Source: Argyresthia goedartella
Taxonomy: Eukaryota; Arthropoda; Insecta; Lepidoptera; Argyresthiidae
Direction of reading: 5' to 3'
Assembly (NCBI GenBank): GCA_949825045.1
Contig: OX463810.1
Coordinates: forward strand, 31,320,201 to 31,384,200
DNA: 64,000 nucleotides
The notes under the pieces are model-generated. The model saw only the letters and a list, made by a program, of their open reading frames with translations. It was not told where the DNA came from and did not search any database. A program made the translations under genes and the position numbers. This document shows positions 52,640-64,000 of this stretch, piece by piece (positions within the stretch are counted from its first letter, which is position 1; each line of letters begins with the position of its first letter).

Positions 52640-53000
52640 ATGAAATGTCTTTATTACTGTAGGTATTTACATCTACTTAGCAAATGTCGTTTTTTGCCTC
52701 TTCTCTACATTGGCCCACTTTGGGAGACGGAGGGAGGAGACGGGAAACTTGTGCTTAACTAATACAAATATTACAATATCAATTACTCTAATTAATAATC
52801 AGGAATACATAATTACAAAATTACTAACCCCAAGGACTGTGTTGAGCTAGATTAACCCCATACAGTCCCATCATTTAAGTAGTCTTAAACATTGTAATAT
52901 CCCTTTTTGGGAAAAGTCGCTTTAACATGCTTTTTAAATTGCTCAAAAGACCCTTGATTTTGAGGGGCTGGAAAAAGGTGTCGCTCGCTCATTATAGCAA
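52640..53000 (-). mobile_element. Jockey-type LINE 3' end
   Basis: Same trailer blocks as 8510, 9935 and 62484 (CCCATACAGTCCCATCATTT, ACATTGTAATATCCCTTTTT on the plus strand), with an AATCAAATG tail. Upstream codons are weakly recognisable to about 52960. Confidence 0.7.
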
Positions 53001-53384
53001 GTGTCTATGTGTGGGTACGAGTATAGCTAGTATAGTGAGATCATCGATGCGCGCCGGCAATCCGCGGCGGGCCAAATGAGATTTATCCCTCCGGGTAAGT
53101 TGCCTATTAGCGTTTAGCGATCTCATACTGGGGCAATGGCGACCTATTCGCCTACGAGTATAATACAAACCACATACATACACCGGCAACTGCACGAAAA
53201 TCCACACAGAGAGACACAGATTGTACTATAATGTTACGAAGTATCTTCTTATATAAATTATTCCTATTTATGAAATACTATCTCTGCAATGAAGTTTTCA
53301 AGAAATTCACAAGAATGTGAAACAAAGAAGAAGTCTGTCATGTGTTGCCCTTCGCCAGAGAGCTCGTCCGGGGTCCGGGGTCAG
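53001..53384. other. Gene-free stretch
   Basis: Nothing recognised. Confidence 0.4.
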
Positions 53385-53435
53385 CAGGCGCGGCGCGGGC
53401 GGTGGCGGGGGCGGGGGCGGGGGGGCGGGCGCACA
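53385..53435 (+). repeat. G-rich tract
   Basis: GGCGCGGCGCGGGCGGTGGC and several GGGGGC steps (GGGGCGGGGGCGGGGGGGC). It has at least four G runs of 4 or more close together, so it could form a G-quadruplex. Confidence 0.85.
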
Positions 53436-53765
53436 TCCGAGCTGCTTGAATGCCGACACCACCGACACCTGACCCGTCCTACGATAGCTAAAGTGATTTA
53501 GTACCGAAATAAATATCACACGATATTCAAAATATCCGTAGCTAGGGAACCCATTAGCCATTTTCTAAAACTTCTTTTACAAGAATAAGCTTTTTCTATA
53601 TAAATACGCTTCTTGTTTAAGAAACCAAAGGATTTCAATAAAATGAATGTCATAAATCCACAAGTGTCTTCGTCAAAAACTAAACTTAGATGTTACAAAT
53701 AAATCAAAAATGTTAATGTATTATTAAACTAAGGTAAGCAAACCTCCCCAGGACATCTCCCTGCC
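53436..53765. other. Gene-free stretch
   Basis: AT-rich; nothing recognised. Confidence 0.4.
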
Positions 53766-54028
53766 AAATAATATAATAATATAATAATAACTTGGACACT
53801 ATTTACACACATTGATCTAGCCCCAAACTAGGATTCCCTGTATCTTGGGTACTAGACAACGATACACATACTTATATAGATAAATATTATACTTAGATAG
53901 ATAAACAACCATGACTAGGGTACAAACATCCGTTCTCATCAAACAAATATTTGCCCCCACCGGGACTCGAACCCGGGACCCTTGGCTTCGTAGGCAGGGT
54001 CACTGCCGACTCGGCTATTCGGGTCGTC
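53766..54028 (-). mobile_element. tRNA-derived SINE-B, longest copy
   Basis: On the minus strand: head GACGACCCGAATAGCCGAG with A box TAGCCGAGTCGGCAGTG and B box GGGTTCGAGTCCC. Then come GATGAGAACGGATGTTTGTA, a TCTAAGTATAATATTT body, and the 3' domain ACAGGGAATCCTAGTTTGGG, GCTAGATCAATGTGTG with ATT/AATA steps. This is the only copy with the complete head. Confidence 0.85.
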
Positions 54029-56599
54029 AGAAGGTACCCAAGACACTGGCTGCGTTACCCCGCTGCACAGACAAGGATAGCATTGATTCTTTACTATTTC
54101 TGTTTCTATGCATTTTTACAACTTGTGCTTTTCTGCGAAGTCCAAGACATATCCGGCATTATGTATAGTATTAGTTCCCATGCCCATGGCACAGCTGTGA
54201 GTACTCCATAGGTAGGTATTCCTCTGTAGTCTGACTGTTAAATCCACGCCTCAACCGAACGGGTCGAATCTGTGAAGGGTTGTTTTACAATGGAATGTCA
54301 CGAAGTAGTACTGACCTTGACGCCGTCGACTGGTATGCGGAAGTTCAGATTCGAGGCAGGAGTACGGGATGAGGAACACAAGGGTGGGAGGTGTTGGGAG
54401 TCGAATCTTACTCGTGTCGTAGCCCCCTGCTGGTGCTGTCTTACTGCTGCCGACTACAAGGGTCGCTATCAGAACGCGACGAATTGGTGACCGAATCACT
54501 TCAAATTTTCACAGCACGAAGCACTCACTACGATGACGTGAAATCAACTTATTTCTTGTAGATTGTTACGAGATTACCATTGAAATACCATTCGGCCAAA
54601 GCCCCGATGCCTCACGCCGAAAATTTTACCACGCGCAAAGTGACATTTTTTTTCTATGCAAGTGACAGCTAGCTAGTGATGTTCCGTTCACTTGCGGTCG
54701 ATCCGCGCAACAAAAACCGAGGTGCGTTCTGAAGCATAAATATTAAACACTGACCATCTTCTGCATTCGCAGCAAGACCCGCGGGCACTTCTGTAACTTT
54801 ATGAATCTGTGCTCGATGCGTAGGTCGCGCCGTGGAGACCGTAACTCTATCAATCAAGAGAGAAAGTGGACCACGCACTCTTACCATGTACTGCTTGTAC
54901 AGAACGTACCAGGTAAGTTGGACTATCGAACAGTATAGCCTCTATAATATATGCAATAAGGATGGTGCAAAGGTGTACCTTAACTAAGGAAGCCTGTAAG
55001 GCGATATAAAACGACACGAATACATCAAGCCACGGTCACTGGCTTATTTTGATTGATTTTTTGATGGCCTCAACTCGAGATCATCTCGCTTAGGTGTGGA
55101 GAAAGCGATAGTTAACTTTTGTTGAAATATTGTGTGTGATCGCGTACAAACAATTTCGTATTGTATACTTTAATCTATAGTTTTTTAAAGTAGAAGTAGG
55201 AATTAAGTTTACATGCCTTCTTAGTTTTCAGCCGACACATCGATATAACCGATACAGACACACAGAAGGCCACCCGTTTCGCACCCAACAGACTATATAT
55301 ATTAGATCTAGTGGCTTCGTCAGGACGCTAGCACGGATAACGTACCGGTAGACATGAAATTCCACTATCATATAACGTATGGACTTGTATTATAAACACT
55401 ACACAAATAGCATCGTAAAAGCTCTTTCACATACTCGGTATGCAGTGAAGAGTCTAGTTAGCCTGCGATTTATTTACCCTTAAATGTCCTCAAGCGATTG
55501 TGAGCCCTTCCATTATGCTATTTAAGGGGAAAATGCTCGCTATTCCCATAAAGGAGGCTAATCTGGAAATACATTTACATGTCAAGATTTCCTGGTAGAG
55601 CGAGGAGGTTTCCGCGAAGGGCTTGGTTTTTATCTCCTGATGCTGAATGCCTGAATGATACAGCCGGTTGAGATAAATCTCTTAAGTCGTCGCGCACCGA
55701 ACAATAATAATTATACAGGCAGAGTTACGAGCTTAATATTACGAGGACGTACAACTCATCCACGTCTGCGACTTAACATGAAGTGCTTTCGGAATGGGAG
55801 AAAAGTCGTTTTATGACGCAGATACATTATTTTAACCAACAGTCTATTTATGACCGCATATAATTGTTGTAAAAGCAAAGCTGACTTTTACTGAGCTCTT
55901 TCATCAAAATCAGTAGTTCTTGGAGGACATAAATCCATTCGATGTTAGTTGGGCTCGCGCCATTTTGCCGGAGTACATTGACTCTATGGATGAACCATTT
56001 AGCCGCCTCGGCCGAGCGTTAGCTGTTATATTATAAGTATTTGTGTATGCCCAAACGAGTTTCGTGCAGCTTTCCATCACACCCGCTTCTCGTGATGGCA
56101 GAGGCATGAAGGTACCGATGGTTTTCCAAAATTGTATAATGCCGAAGCATCGATTATCTAGCAGTACCTACTTATGTTGCTGAAGTCCCATAACTGAATA
56201 TGGAAATAAAAATATTCTCAGATATCCTTCATACTCTCTATTATCTATTTTTTTATCAGAAAATAATTCTCTTTCTTCATCAGAAGCTATGAGGTAGCCA
56301 AATTCGCCAAAGATCGAACTCGTAGTGAGACTTACGTGATATTCTTACGTTCTTCAGGGAGACCATTAATTTCTCGGTGATCTAGGTACTTTATAAGTAA
56401 ATCAGTGCAGACGCAACTTCTTTTCTACCTTTTTTTTAAATAGAAACACTTCATCAGAACTGTCTGTTAATGCTCTGGAAGGAAAAGGAACATCACGACG
56501 GTCATCTATGGTCGACTTCAGTTATTATGAACCTTTGCAACAACGAGTTTCCTAAACGAATACGCCAATGGAGACGCGCACAATCGAGCACACTCACAC
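54029..56599. other. Long gene-free stretch
   Basis: No gene or known repeat was recognised. Open frames under 90 codons on both strands; some GC-richer patches (e.g. 54300-54480). Confidence 0.5.
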
Positions 56600-57049
56600 A
56601 TGCGCGGATTTGACGGCAACATGCGCACGCGACGATCACGACACGACTCAGATCTTGTGGAGATTGCGCCGGCTCTAGTCTTGTCTAGTCATGTGGGCCC
56701 ATTGTTCTATACGTACTGGTTTAGGGCCTCACGTGGGGTACGAAGAAAACAAGAATATGTCTCTAGGTCTCTAGTTACACAGGTACTCCAAGATATAAAA
56801 ATGGGTGGCCACAGACAGTGGCTGAGGCAGTACACCTACCAGGGGACATTTCTTTATCAGAGCAAACGCTCATACAAAAAATATTATGAGTCTGATGTTG
56901 CCAAGTATCAGTTACCCAGCACCCCACCCAGGTCCAGGTCAGACAGGCACTTACGTACATATGTACTTATAGGGTTTCTGACGATAGATGTACCTGTATA
57001 TGCAGTTTATATGACAGTTTTATTGTACTGGCACCGATCAACACTATGA
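56600..57049 (+). other. Unrecognised 149-codon open frame
   Basis: An ATG-started frame, longer than any other frame here not explained by a transposon. The product is not recognised. The N-terminal half is Arg-rich, the middle has Tyr/Lys-rich YQSKRSYKKYYES, and the C-terminus is hydrophobic (LIGFLTIDVPVYAVYMTVLL) like a membrane segment. There is no splice or promoter evidence. A frame of this length can arise by chance in 64 kb, so it is listed as an observation, not as a gene. Confidence 0.2.
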
Positions 57050-57579
57050 AGGTATCTAACGTATAACGAAGCAAGCCAACTGTACTTCTCTAACTTACTT
57101 GCGCTCGTCTGCTTGTAATTCTGAATCATGACTGATAATGTTATAGCTTTCTAGTCCGAGTGGTGTTACTTTTCTCTGGAAACCTTTTTATAAGTCTAGA
57201 CTGCAGTCCGTACTCGAAAATATTACGAGTAAAGCTATACTTTCACATAAAAAAAAAATCCTTTGTGTAAGATGGAATCAGAGCTTTTTCCGTAAATCCC
57301 TTTACTGCAAAGTGGCGATACGAGTTGCCTTTGAAAGCCAAATTCGTACGATTTAGCGCTAAGCTTTAATAGCCTTATTTAACTCGCCCTAACAAAATGG
57401 AAATACATGTGAAGACAAAAAGAAATCTGCTCGTTGATGAAAGTATTTACAAAAATTAAGGTTTGACCAATAAATTCAACAGAGATTCATCTCTAAAAGG
57501 CCACAAATAACGTAACGAGCAACCACGCACTTAAAATACGCACCGGCTTAAAAAAGCCAAGAACGGCCGCATTTTCACA
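57050..57579. other. Gene-free stretch
   Basis: Nothing recognised; presumed upstream of the candidate exon. Confidence 0.3.
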
Positions 57580-57747
57580 GACAGGAAGAATTGCGATCGA
57601 ATCGTGCGCAAAAACGTTGCGCCCTCATTGAGACTCGCCGAACCGGTCGCGCGCGGTCCAGCCGTGCCTGCCACGCCAACTGCAACGCCGCGCCGAGACA
57701 TTACCACCCTTACTGCCTTCGCTTTAAAGGCTGGGACCCACGCATCG
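57580..57747 (+). other. Possible CpG-rich non-coding first exon
   Basis: A GC- and CpG-rich block (CCGGTCGCGCGCGGTCC, AACGCCGCGCCGAGAC) in AT-rich surroundings. It ends in GCATCG followed by a strong splice donor GTAAGTATG at 57748, after which the sequence becomes AT-rich. There is no ATG in a sensible frame, so it would be a 5' untranslated exon. This is an inference from composition and one donor site. Confidence 0.25.
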
Positions 57748-60700
57748 GTAAGTATGCTCCTCGTCCATGTAACGTCTTGTCTGCTGCATCATTTCGTGTC
57801 TTTATTTTTAGTTTTCTTTTATTGATTCATTCGAATTGAATTTGCTGCGGAAATTCGTTTGTGGTCTCCAGTTGGCAGTACCGAGAACTCTGACCGACCT
57901 GTTTGCCTCGGTCCGAGTTGAATTGAAAGAAAGCTGTGAATTTGTCAAAGTATTTAAAGTGCTTTTCATCTCTCTGTGGTCCGGGTGCAATCTAAACTTT
58001 TCTTTTAATTAACTGTGTTGTAAAATTAATTTCCGTTTTGCGGAGAGTAGTTTCAATATTTACCTCTTTATTCTTTTGCAGTTGAAGATTTTGTTTTTAT
58101 CACAATGAAAAAAGAGGGTTTTTATAAGCTTGATAAGTCTGCCTGTCTAGCTGGGGATCTGTCTGTGGCACCTAGCGCTCAACCGGGTCAACGGATTGAA
58201 GCTTTCTGTATATGGTAGTAGATGTAGCTTGCGATTGTTCTTAGCCATATTTTAGCCGTTAATGGACTTCCAATCATTCGTTATAAATTTGTATACAAGC
58301 AGAAGCAGGTACACTCGTAATCAAGAAATTTGCCTATAGAACCACTGTTACGATTTCCATGACTTTTGCTAAAACAACTGTGGTTCGCGGGCTGTGAAAT
58401 ATACTATGTGAAGATAGTTCGTATTATATTAATATATAATTTACTGCAGCGTAAAGAAAGAGTCATTATTCATATCTCAACGCGACATTTACCGGAATTT
58501 TACAAGAAAATTGAGGAATAATGTGAAATAATACCGCGCTTACTGAGGTATTGTTAAAATTCCACCGGCCGCTGCGGAGTCGAGCCACATTAGCGATGTC
58601 CCACGGCGACAGCGTTTCTTACTTACTTACTTATCGCCCCCGTGGACTCGGCGGGCCGTCATCGAACTGTTAGTATGTAAAAAACTATTTTATGTGATGA
58701 CAAATCACTCATATCATTTTGTGAGTTAGCGTTTGCCGCCCGCCTAGTTAAAGAAACAGCGGAGCTTGATTGAGCAAAGATTAAAAATTCACTTAACTGA
58801 AGGATAACATTTCCACCATCGGTGCCCAGAAACTTCAAAACTTAACATAGACATTATTAAATAAAGCAGCAAACATAGAGGTAAAGTTTACTGATTAAAT
58901 TCGTGAACAATATTTGAATAGGCTTAGTTCTCATGTTGCTGACAGTTTCGCGCGCTTCCGTATATGTATGCCACTTCGCTAGTTTGGGTGTCTCAAGTTT
59001 ATATAGAAACTTGACATTCGGAGCATAATACCCTGATAAAAGGAGGATAAAAGCCTGCAAATTTTTGAATTTTGAATCCATTTTAAATTGGAGAGACTGA
59101 TATTATATTCAACCCTTTCGATTAGTCAGCCCCATTTTCTGCGGACAAAAGTCGCTTCATCGGGAACAAAGTTTGGGGATTAGAATAATTAATTATTACG
59201 AGTTTCCCGCCTTCAAAATGTCAATCCAAAACAATTTGGCAAACGGTGACTGTTTCGTAAATAACAAGCAACAAACTCTCAATGCAATGTCTGCTCATGA
59301 TAAATGTTAGACGTGAGATAATTTCCGGTTAATTTTATTAAAGCTATTCTATCAAACATTTAAACAAACTGTGTGGGTGGTCGAAGGTTGAAAGGTTAAA
59401 GTTCATTAAGCCGACATGGCATCGGCAGCACAGTTAACAAACCTCTGAGCGAGCAATCTACTTAATTGTTCAAAAGGTCGCAGTTCAATTTATTACGGTT
59501 TTATTTGTTATCTTTACTGCTATATTCATCATTGTCAAAATCAAGTTATTTCACATCTAAATTATTATTTGAGATTCAATTTTCTAAATCTGTAAAGAAT
59601 GAAGTTACCTAACGTCAGCGCCTGCGCATTGCCTTTCGCCGTTTGTAGTGACCTACCTCTATTTGGGGAGGTTTTCGAAAAACAAATAGATATCTCACAC
59701 ATACTTTTAGCCCTAAAGTACGGTTCATTTTGTTACCTTTTTTGGCAATACACGAATTGAAGGCTTAACCTTCGCCCATCCTTATCACTTCCAATAATTT
59801 GTCGTGGCAGAGCTGGGCAGACAACTGAAACGAGAAGCTTTATCAACCAGGTGCGCGCCTTGCTCGTCCGCTCATGGGCTCCCATGGTTGAAATGGGTCT
59901 ACTCGTCTCGCGTCTTCTGTTGGTGTGACTTCTGGCTAGTGTTTTCGGGAGTTCATGCAAATGATGATTTAAATAGGTAAGGTAAAAGTAAATAAGTAAT
60001 TAAATTATAGTATGTAGCCACATTTTACTTTTTTAACTGCACAGTGTGACAAATAGTCCGCGAAAATAGTCAAAAATAGTGCAGCTTTTCCCAACCACTA
60101 CGCCATAACTCAGTACTGGGTCAGTGTGTGACACTGTACGCGCCATTGTTGCCTTTATTGTCAACAGGTAGATATAGTAGTATCACAGTAGATATAGTAG
60201 TCTCACAGGCATGTCCCACCATATTTGTCGAGGCTCGAGTGATGCTTAAGAGCTCTCGACTGCACAAGCACGTGGCCGTGACAGGACGTGATGACTTCAA
60301 CAGAAACTGTTGAGTTTTTGTATAACAGCTACAGAAACCAACTTTTTCCTGTGTTGGGTGTTTCAACTTACTGGATATGCCAATATCAAATAAACTATTA
60401 GAACAACCCACACACAATGTTGACCAAGCTTATCCAACTGGACATGTTCACGTAAGTAATCTTACTTTTGAAGTCAGAAGGGAGGCTGTTTATTAAGTGA
60501 GGCATTATGTATTTTGATGTTCTTTGTACGTATGTATTATTGTATGATTGTGTCAATAGTTTATTGTTCGCCATGGCAGGGGGTTAAAGGGTAGGCATAC
60601 ACACATATCCTCGTAGACCACAAAGGCAGACTCCAATATGCACAAGCAACATACACATCTCATACCTACTCAGTGATTAAAGCACAAATGACTAAGGCGA

Positions 60701-60988
60701 ATGTTAAATGTGAACGCTTCGACTGTAGTGGGCTGCGTGCGGTGTAGTTTGCTATAGTGTGTGAGGTTAACGACGTGTGGGGTCAATGACCAGGATGGGC
60801 TGATAGGTATCTAGCTAGACAGAACTTGCCGTTTGTGAGTGGGTCTCAACCTCAACTCAATGCGACGGCGACTGATGCAACAAATATCTACCGGCGCACG
60901 CGCAGCTGAGGTGCTGCTGAACTATAGAAGTACCTGCGAGGTGTAACAGAAAAGTGTTGTTTAGTTGATCCGTTGAAATATGTTTTAT
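57748..60988. other. Long gene-free stretch
   Basis: No gene could be called. It contains a 2 x 20 bp tandem (60168-60207, GTAGATATAGTAG units) and a TTAC run near 58620. If 57580-57747 is an exon, this would be intronic. Confidence 0.4.
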
Positions 60989-61220
60989 AGTAATAATAAT
61001 AATACCTTGGATACTATTTACACACATTGATCTAGCCCCAAACTAGGATTCCCTGTATTTTGGGTAATAGACCGCGAAACATATATTTATATAGATAAAT
61101 ATTATACTTAGATAGCTAAACAACCATGACTAGGGTACAAACATCCGTTCTCATCAAACAAATATTTGCCCCCACCGGGACTCGAACCCGGGACCCTTGA
61201 CTTCGTAGGCAGGGTCACTG
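60989..61220 (-). mobile_element. tRNA-derived SINE-B, head-truncated copy
   Basis: Matches 53766-54028 block by block (B box, GATGAGAACGGATGTTTGTA, the 3' domain) with a few changes. It stops at CAGTGACCCTGCC, before the A box. Confidence 0.85.
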
Positions 61221-61576
61221 TAAAGTAAAAGTTGTTCAAAATGATTTCTCTAACAATCCCTTCAACGACAGCTGTCTGTTCCAGCGCTGCACTCGTATGT
61301 TAAACCACTTCGGATATTGTTTAATGTCTGTCTCAATCGTTCATTAATATCTCCTTCGAGCAGCCTCGAGCTAGTTTGACCAGTCGGAACGTGTGCGCCG
61401 TCTGGCAGTATTTAAAAAAATAGGTGGCGAGTGGTGGGATATGCTACGAAATGAACTAGCTCCATACAAAAGAGTTCAACGCGTTGCTTCGGCGCACGCG
61501 CAGGCTCTGTCACTGTCGAATAGATTTAGATTATAAATGGTACCCTAGCATAGGGACAGAGGTTATGCTTATATGT
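61221..61576. other. Gene-free stretch
   Basis: Nothing recognised. Confidence 0.4.
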
Positions 61577-61800
61577 GGACCTCTGTGGTATCGTGGTCGA
61601 GGTTCTGCTTTCCAAGCGAGAGGTCCCTGGTTCGAATCCCGGCTGGAGAGGAACAAAAAGAAACCTTGGTCCTGGATGTTTACATGTTTGTGACGTCGCT
61701 GTTTCTAGTTACCACCACCCTATATAGGGTATCCTAGCGTTGGGCCAGAAGCAATGTATATTCATGTATGTAAATGTTCACATATTCACATATTTATAGG
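61577..61800 (+). mobile_element. tRNA-derived SINE-A, copy 3
   Basis: Head GGACCTCTGTGGTATCGTGG with B box TGGTTCGAATCCCGG. The body is TGTGACGTCGCTGTTTCTAG; the 3' domain is GGGCCAGAAGCAATGTAT with a TGTTCACATATTCACATATT tail. Confidence 0.85.
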
Positions 61801-61942
61801 TGTAACAATGTCATTAAATATACTGTTTGAAGGCAATCGTACATAAAGCCATGTTTGTATACACGTAAATATCTCACACATATATTTACATGTAGTATTT
61901 ACTTACTGTCCCAGTTTGAAATATGTAGCCGGAGTAGTTTAA
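61801..61942. other. Short non-coding spacer
   Basis: Nothing recognised. Confidence 0.3.
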
Positions 61943-62356
61943 GTATATGTTACCGTAAGATTATCATCACCGCTAGTTTATAATCTAACGCTTTTTCTCG
62001 TTAGTTTACAAACTATCGATAAATTGTAAACTGTACCGTACTGCTTACGATATGATGCGTTAGTTTATAATAAACCGTTAAATTGTGAACTGGTTTAAAC
62101 TTGAATTGCAAATTGCGCTGCGCTCGCCACCTCTAGTCTTCACCTAAGCTACCGCAGTGTTTGCCTTGGTATTTCCTTTGCAATTCAAGTTTAAACCAGT
62201 TCACAATTTAACGGTTTATTATAAACTAACGCATCATATCGTAAGCAGTACGGTACAGTCAACCTAACACGAAGACTATTGTCTTCGTGTTAGGTTGACA
62301 TGCATACAAACTAACAAGTTAACTAACGGTTTTGAAATTCTTACGGTGACGTATAC
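61943..62356. mobile_element. MITE with GTATATGT ends and long perfect internal palindrome
   Basis: The ends match those of 899-1296 (GTATATGTTACCGTAAGATT; inverse at the right). Inside, 62031-62112 is an exact inverted copy of 62177-62258 (82 bp), with a 64-bp centre holding the core motif TCTTCACCTAAGCTACCGCA. Right of it is a second perfect hairpin, GTCAACCTAACACGAAGAC / GTCTTCGTGTTAGGTTGAC (62258-62276 with 62281-62299). The element is non-coding. Confidence 0.85.
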
Positions 62357-62483
62357 AAACTGCCAAAGTACTTTATAACTAAGTATATGTCATTGATGTA
62401 TTATTTATGTGGGCCGCGTCTTATCCGATTGCATATTTTATATCGACCGTAATGATCAAATTTGATTTCCTTATTGCAAAATT

Positions 62484-63178
62484 AATCAAAATCAAAATGT
62501 ATTTGATAAACTACTGTAGATATTTACATATACTTAACAAACGTCATTTATTGCCTCTTCTCTACATTGGACCACTTTGGGAGAAGAAGGGAAGAAACTG
62601 CCACAGATTTACTTTTAGATCTGTTTTAAAAATTGGTTGTATTAACTAATACAATACGGTATTTGACTGCTAGTCAAAATAGACACTTTTTAGAAACTGT
62701 CAAAACGGTAATTGTTTGTTCATCGCTTCTATGAAATAATAGCATGTGACGTCACATTCAAACGCTCTCTTTTTAACACAAAATTGAGTTTAAAAAATAC
62801 AACTGCTGGAAATATACAATTCTGATATTGTCGAAAGCTCTTGTTGAAACATGATCAGATTGAGACTAGTTTCTAGATTTATTGGACTAGCTTGTCAAAT
62901 ACCTTATTATTACAATATTAATTTATATTAATTAGGCAGGAATAAATAATTACAAAATTATTAACAGCGAGTTCTGTGTTGAGTTCAATTAACCCCATAC
63001 AGTCCCATCATTTAAGTAATGATGAACATTGTAATATCCCTTTTTAGACAAAATTTCGCTTTCACACGGTTTTTAAATTTCTCAAATGGCAATTTCGAAA
63101 TCTCCAGAGGTATCTTGTTGTAGTAGAGAATGCACTGACCCTTGAAAGAATTGCTAACTTTTGCGAGTCTAAACCGCA
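62484..63178 (-). mobile_element. Jockey-type LINE 3' end, split by a MITE
   Basis: Minus-strand codons at 63060-63175 read KVSNSFKGQCILYYNKIPLE, ISKLPFEKFKNRVKAKF, then the family trailer. A 246-bp insert (62658-62903) splits the trailer. The tail is AATCAAAATC-like near 62484. Confidence 0.8.
62658..62903. mobile_element. Nested MITE with GGTATTTGAC ends
   Basis: GGTATTTGACTGCTAGTC at the left and the inverse of GGTATTTGACAAGCTAGTCC at the right. The other copies of the host LINE lack this piece, which fixes its edges by comparison. It is 246 bp with no ORF. The target duplication is not clear. Confidence 0.75.
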
Positions 63179-63709
63179 CACAAATAATTTAATAGAGAAA
63201 AGTTTTCTCTTCCAGCAAACCAAACAAATATTTCAATCACTAACACCAAAACAAAGTAGTCCAATGAAACCAGATCATAAACCAAATTATATTGAGGAGT
63301 GGCTGTTGGTCGCAGCTGGGAGTGCCACTGAATCAGAACTAGACATTTGATTGATAGATAGAAGCAAGATGTAGTCAAGTCAAGAATTTCAGAGCAGCTA
63401 TGTTCTGATTGAGGATTAGACATACATAAAGAGATTCGGCATTCTAAAGAAATTTTGATATTCGAACATCATTTAAAGTCGTGAGTGTTCAAGCCACGAA
63501 AAAAAATGGCGTGTCTCTGTTATAGAATTTTAGAGCACAAATATTTGAATGAATGTACAAAGCAAATGAATCTTTGATTGCTGATTAGGCGAACGTTTCG
63601 ATAGGTTTGTTAATGCCAAGACAACTTGAGAAAAACAATATTCAATCCAGCCTCCTTGCAGCGCGGGGCCGGGAAAAAAGAAAAAGAAAAACGGGTATTG
63701 GCGCATACG
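63179..63709. other. Gene-free stretch
   Basis: Nothing recognised. Confidence 0.4.
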
Positions 63710-63785
63710 CAGGCGGCCGGCGGGGGAATGAGACGCGGGGTGCGGGGGGAGGTGGAGAGGGGGGAGGGGGGGGGAGGGGAGCAGG
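63710..63785 (+). repeat. G-rich tract
   Basis: GGCGGCCGGCGGGGGAATGAG, GTGCGGGGGGAGG, GGGGGGAGGGGGGGGGAGGG. Many closely spaced G runs. The frames crossing it (Pro-rich on the minus strand, Gly-rich on the plus strand) are products of composition. Confidence 0.85.
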
Positions 63786-64000
63786 AATGTGGTCCTCTCT
63801 GCCCTGCGCGCTGTAGGTGAATGCGTGTGCAGTATAGTGAGGTATGAGTATTGATAGGGCATTATTAGTGGTTGGTACCGACACTGACTGCTAAACATTG
63901 AGACATGATGAGGAATCATTATACTATTTTTGTGTGTACATAGATATTAAGGTAACGTAACTAGGTTCTACCAAAGAGTGCACTAGTGATAGAAAAAGCA
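63786..64000. other. Non-coding window end
   Basis: Nothing recognised up to the end. Confidence 0.3.

Noticed and set aside
63530..63919. 129-codon Pro/Phe-rich frame on the minus strand
   Set aside because: It crosses the G-rich tract and an A/T homopolymer; composition explains it and no domain is visible.

Overview
The window looks like repeat-rich insect DNA, most probably from a moth or butterfly (Lepidoptera). No host protein-coding gene can be called with confidence. The evidence for Lepidoptera is the set of transposable elements: jockey-like LINE tails ending in TTTGA/GATTT tandem steps, an RTE 3' end ending in a GATT run, two tRNA-derived SINE families with a shared 3' domain, the GGGTTCCGTACCC repeat, and two kinds of mariner-type element. 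The background is AT-rich, with a few isolated GC-rich islands. There are no operons, ribosome binding sites or other bacterial features. The species is not identified.

Layout. 1-8 kb: MITEs, hairpins and simple repeats. 8-16 kb: LINE 3' ends, two remains of one DDE transposase family, and a complete MULE DNA transposon (10442-13214) with ~220-bp terminal inverted repeats and a 9-bp target-site duplication. Its transposase is broken only by one in-frame stop, and a second, unrecognised ORF lies on the other strand. 15.6-16.2 kb: first copy of a foldback element. 17-21 kb: two SINEs and a mariner-type DD37D transposon with one frameshift. 22.7-24.2 kb: a GC-rich jockey-type LINE. 24-31 kb: MITE and SINE pieces, two more foldback copies, and a possible small two-exon gene (30977-31243).

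31-40 kb is a nested complex. A jockey 3' end is cut by a MITE-like repeat. A short non-coding LTR element with a tRNA-Trp-type primer site carries a 3.6-kb LINE inside its 5' LTR. Its 3' LTR and the end of a neighbouring mariner have been amplified together as a ~340-bp tandem unit, ending in the full but dead mariner (38248-39535). 41-44 kb: RTE and second-LINE remains. 46.6-51.3 kb: a 5'-truncated Ty3/gypsy element (protease, RT, RNase H, integrase, 3' LTR) with several frameshifts. 51-64 kb: more LINE tails, SINEs, MITEs (including one with a perfect 82-bp internal inverted repeat), GC-rich tracts, and a possible non-coding first exon near 57.6 kb.

Taken together, almost everything recognisable is mobile DNA in layers of different age. 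Autonomous families (LINEs, MULE, mariner, gypsy) sit beside non-autonomous sequences (SINEs, MITEs, foldback elements, a coding-less LTR element) that may have depended on related machinery. All calls rest on reading the sequence; no database search was run.
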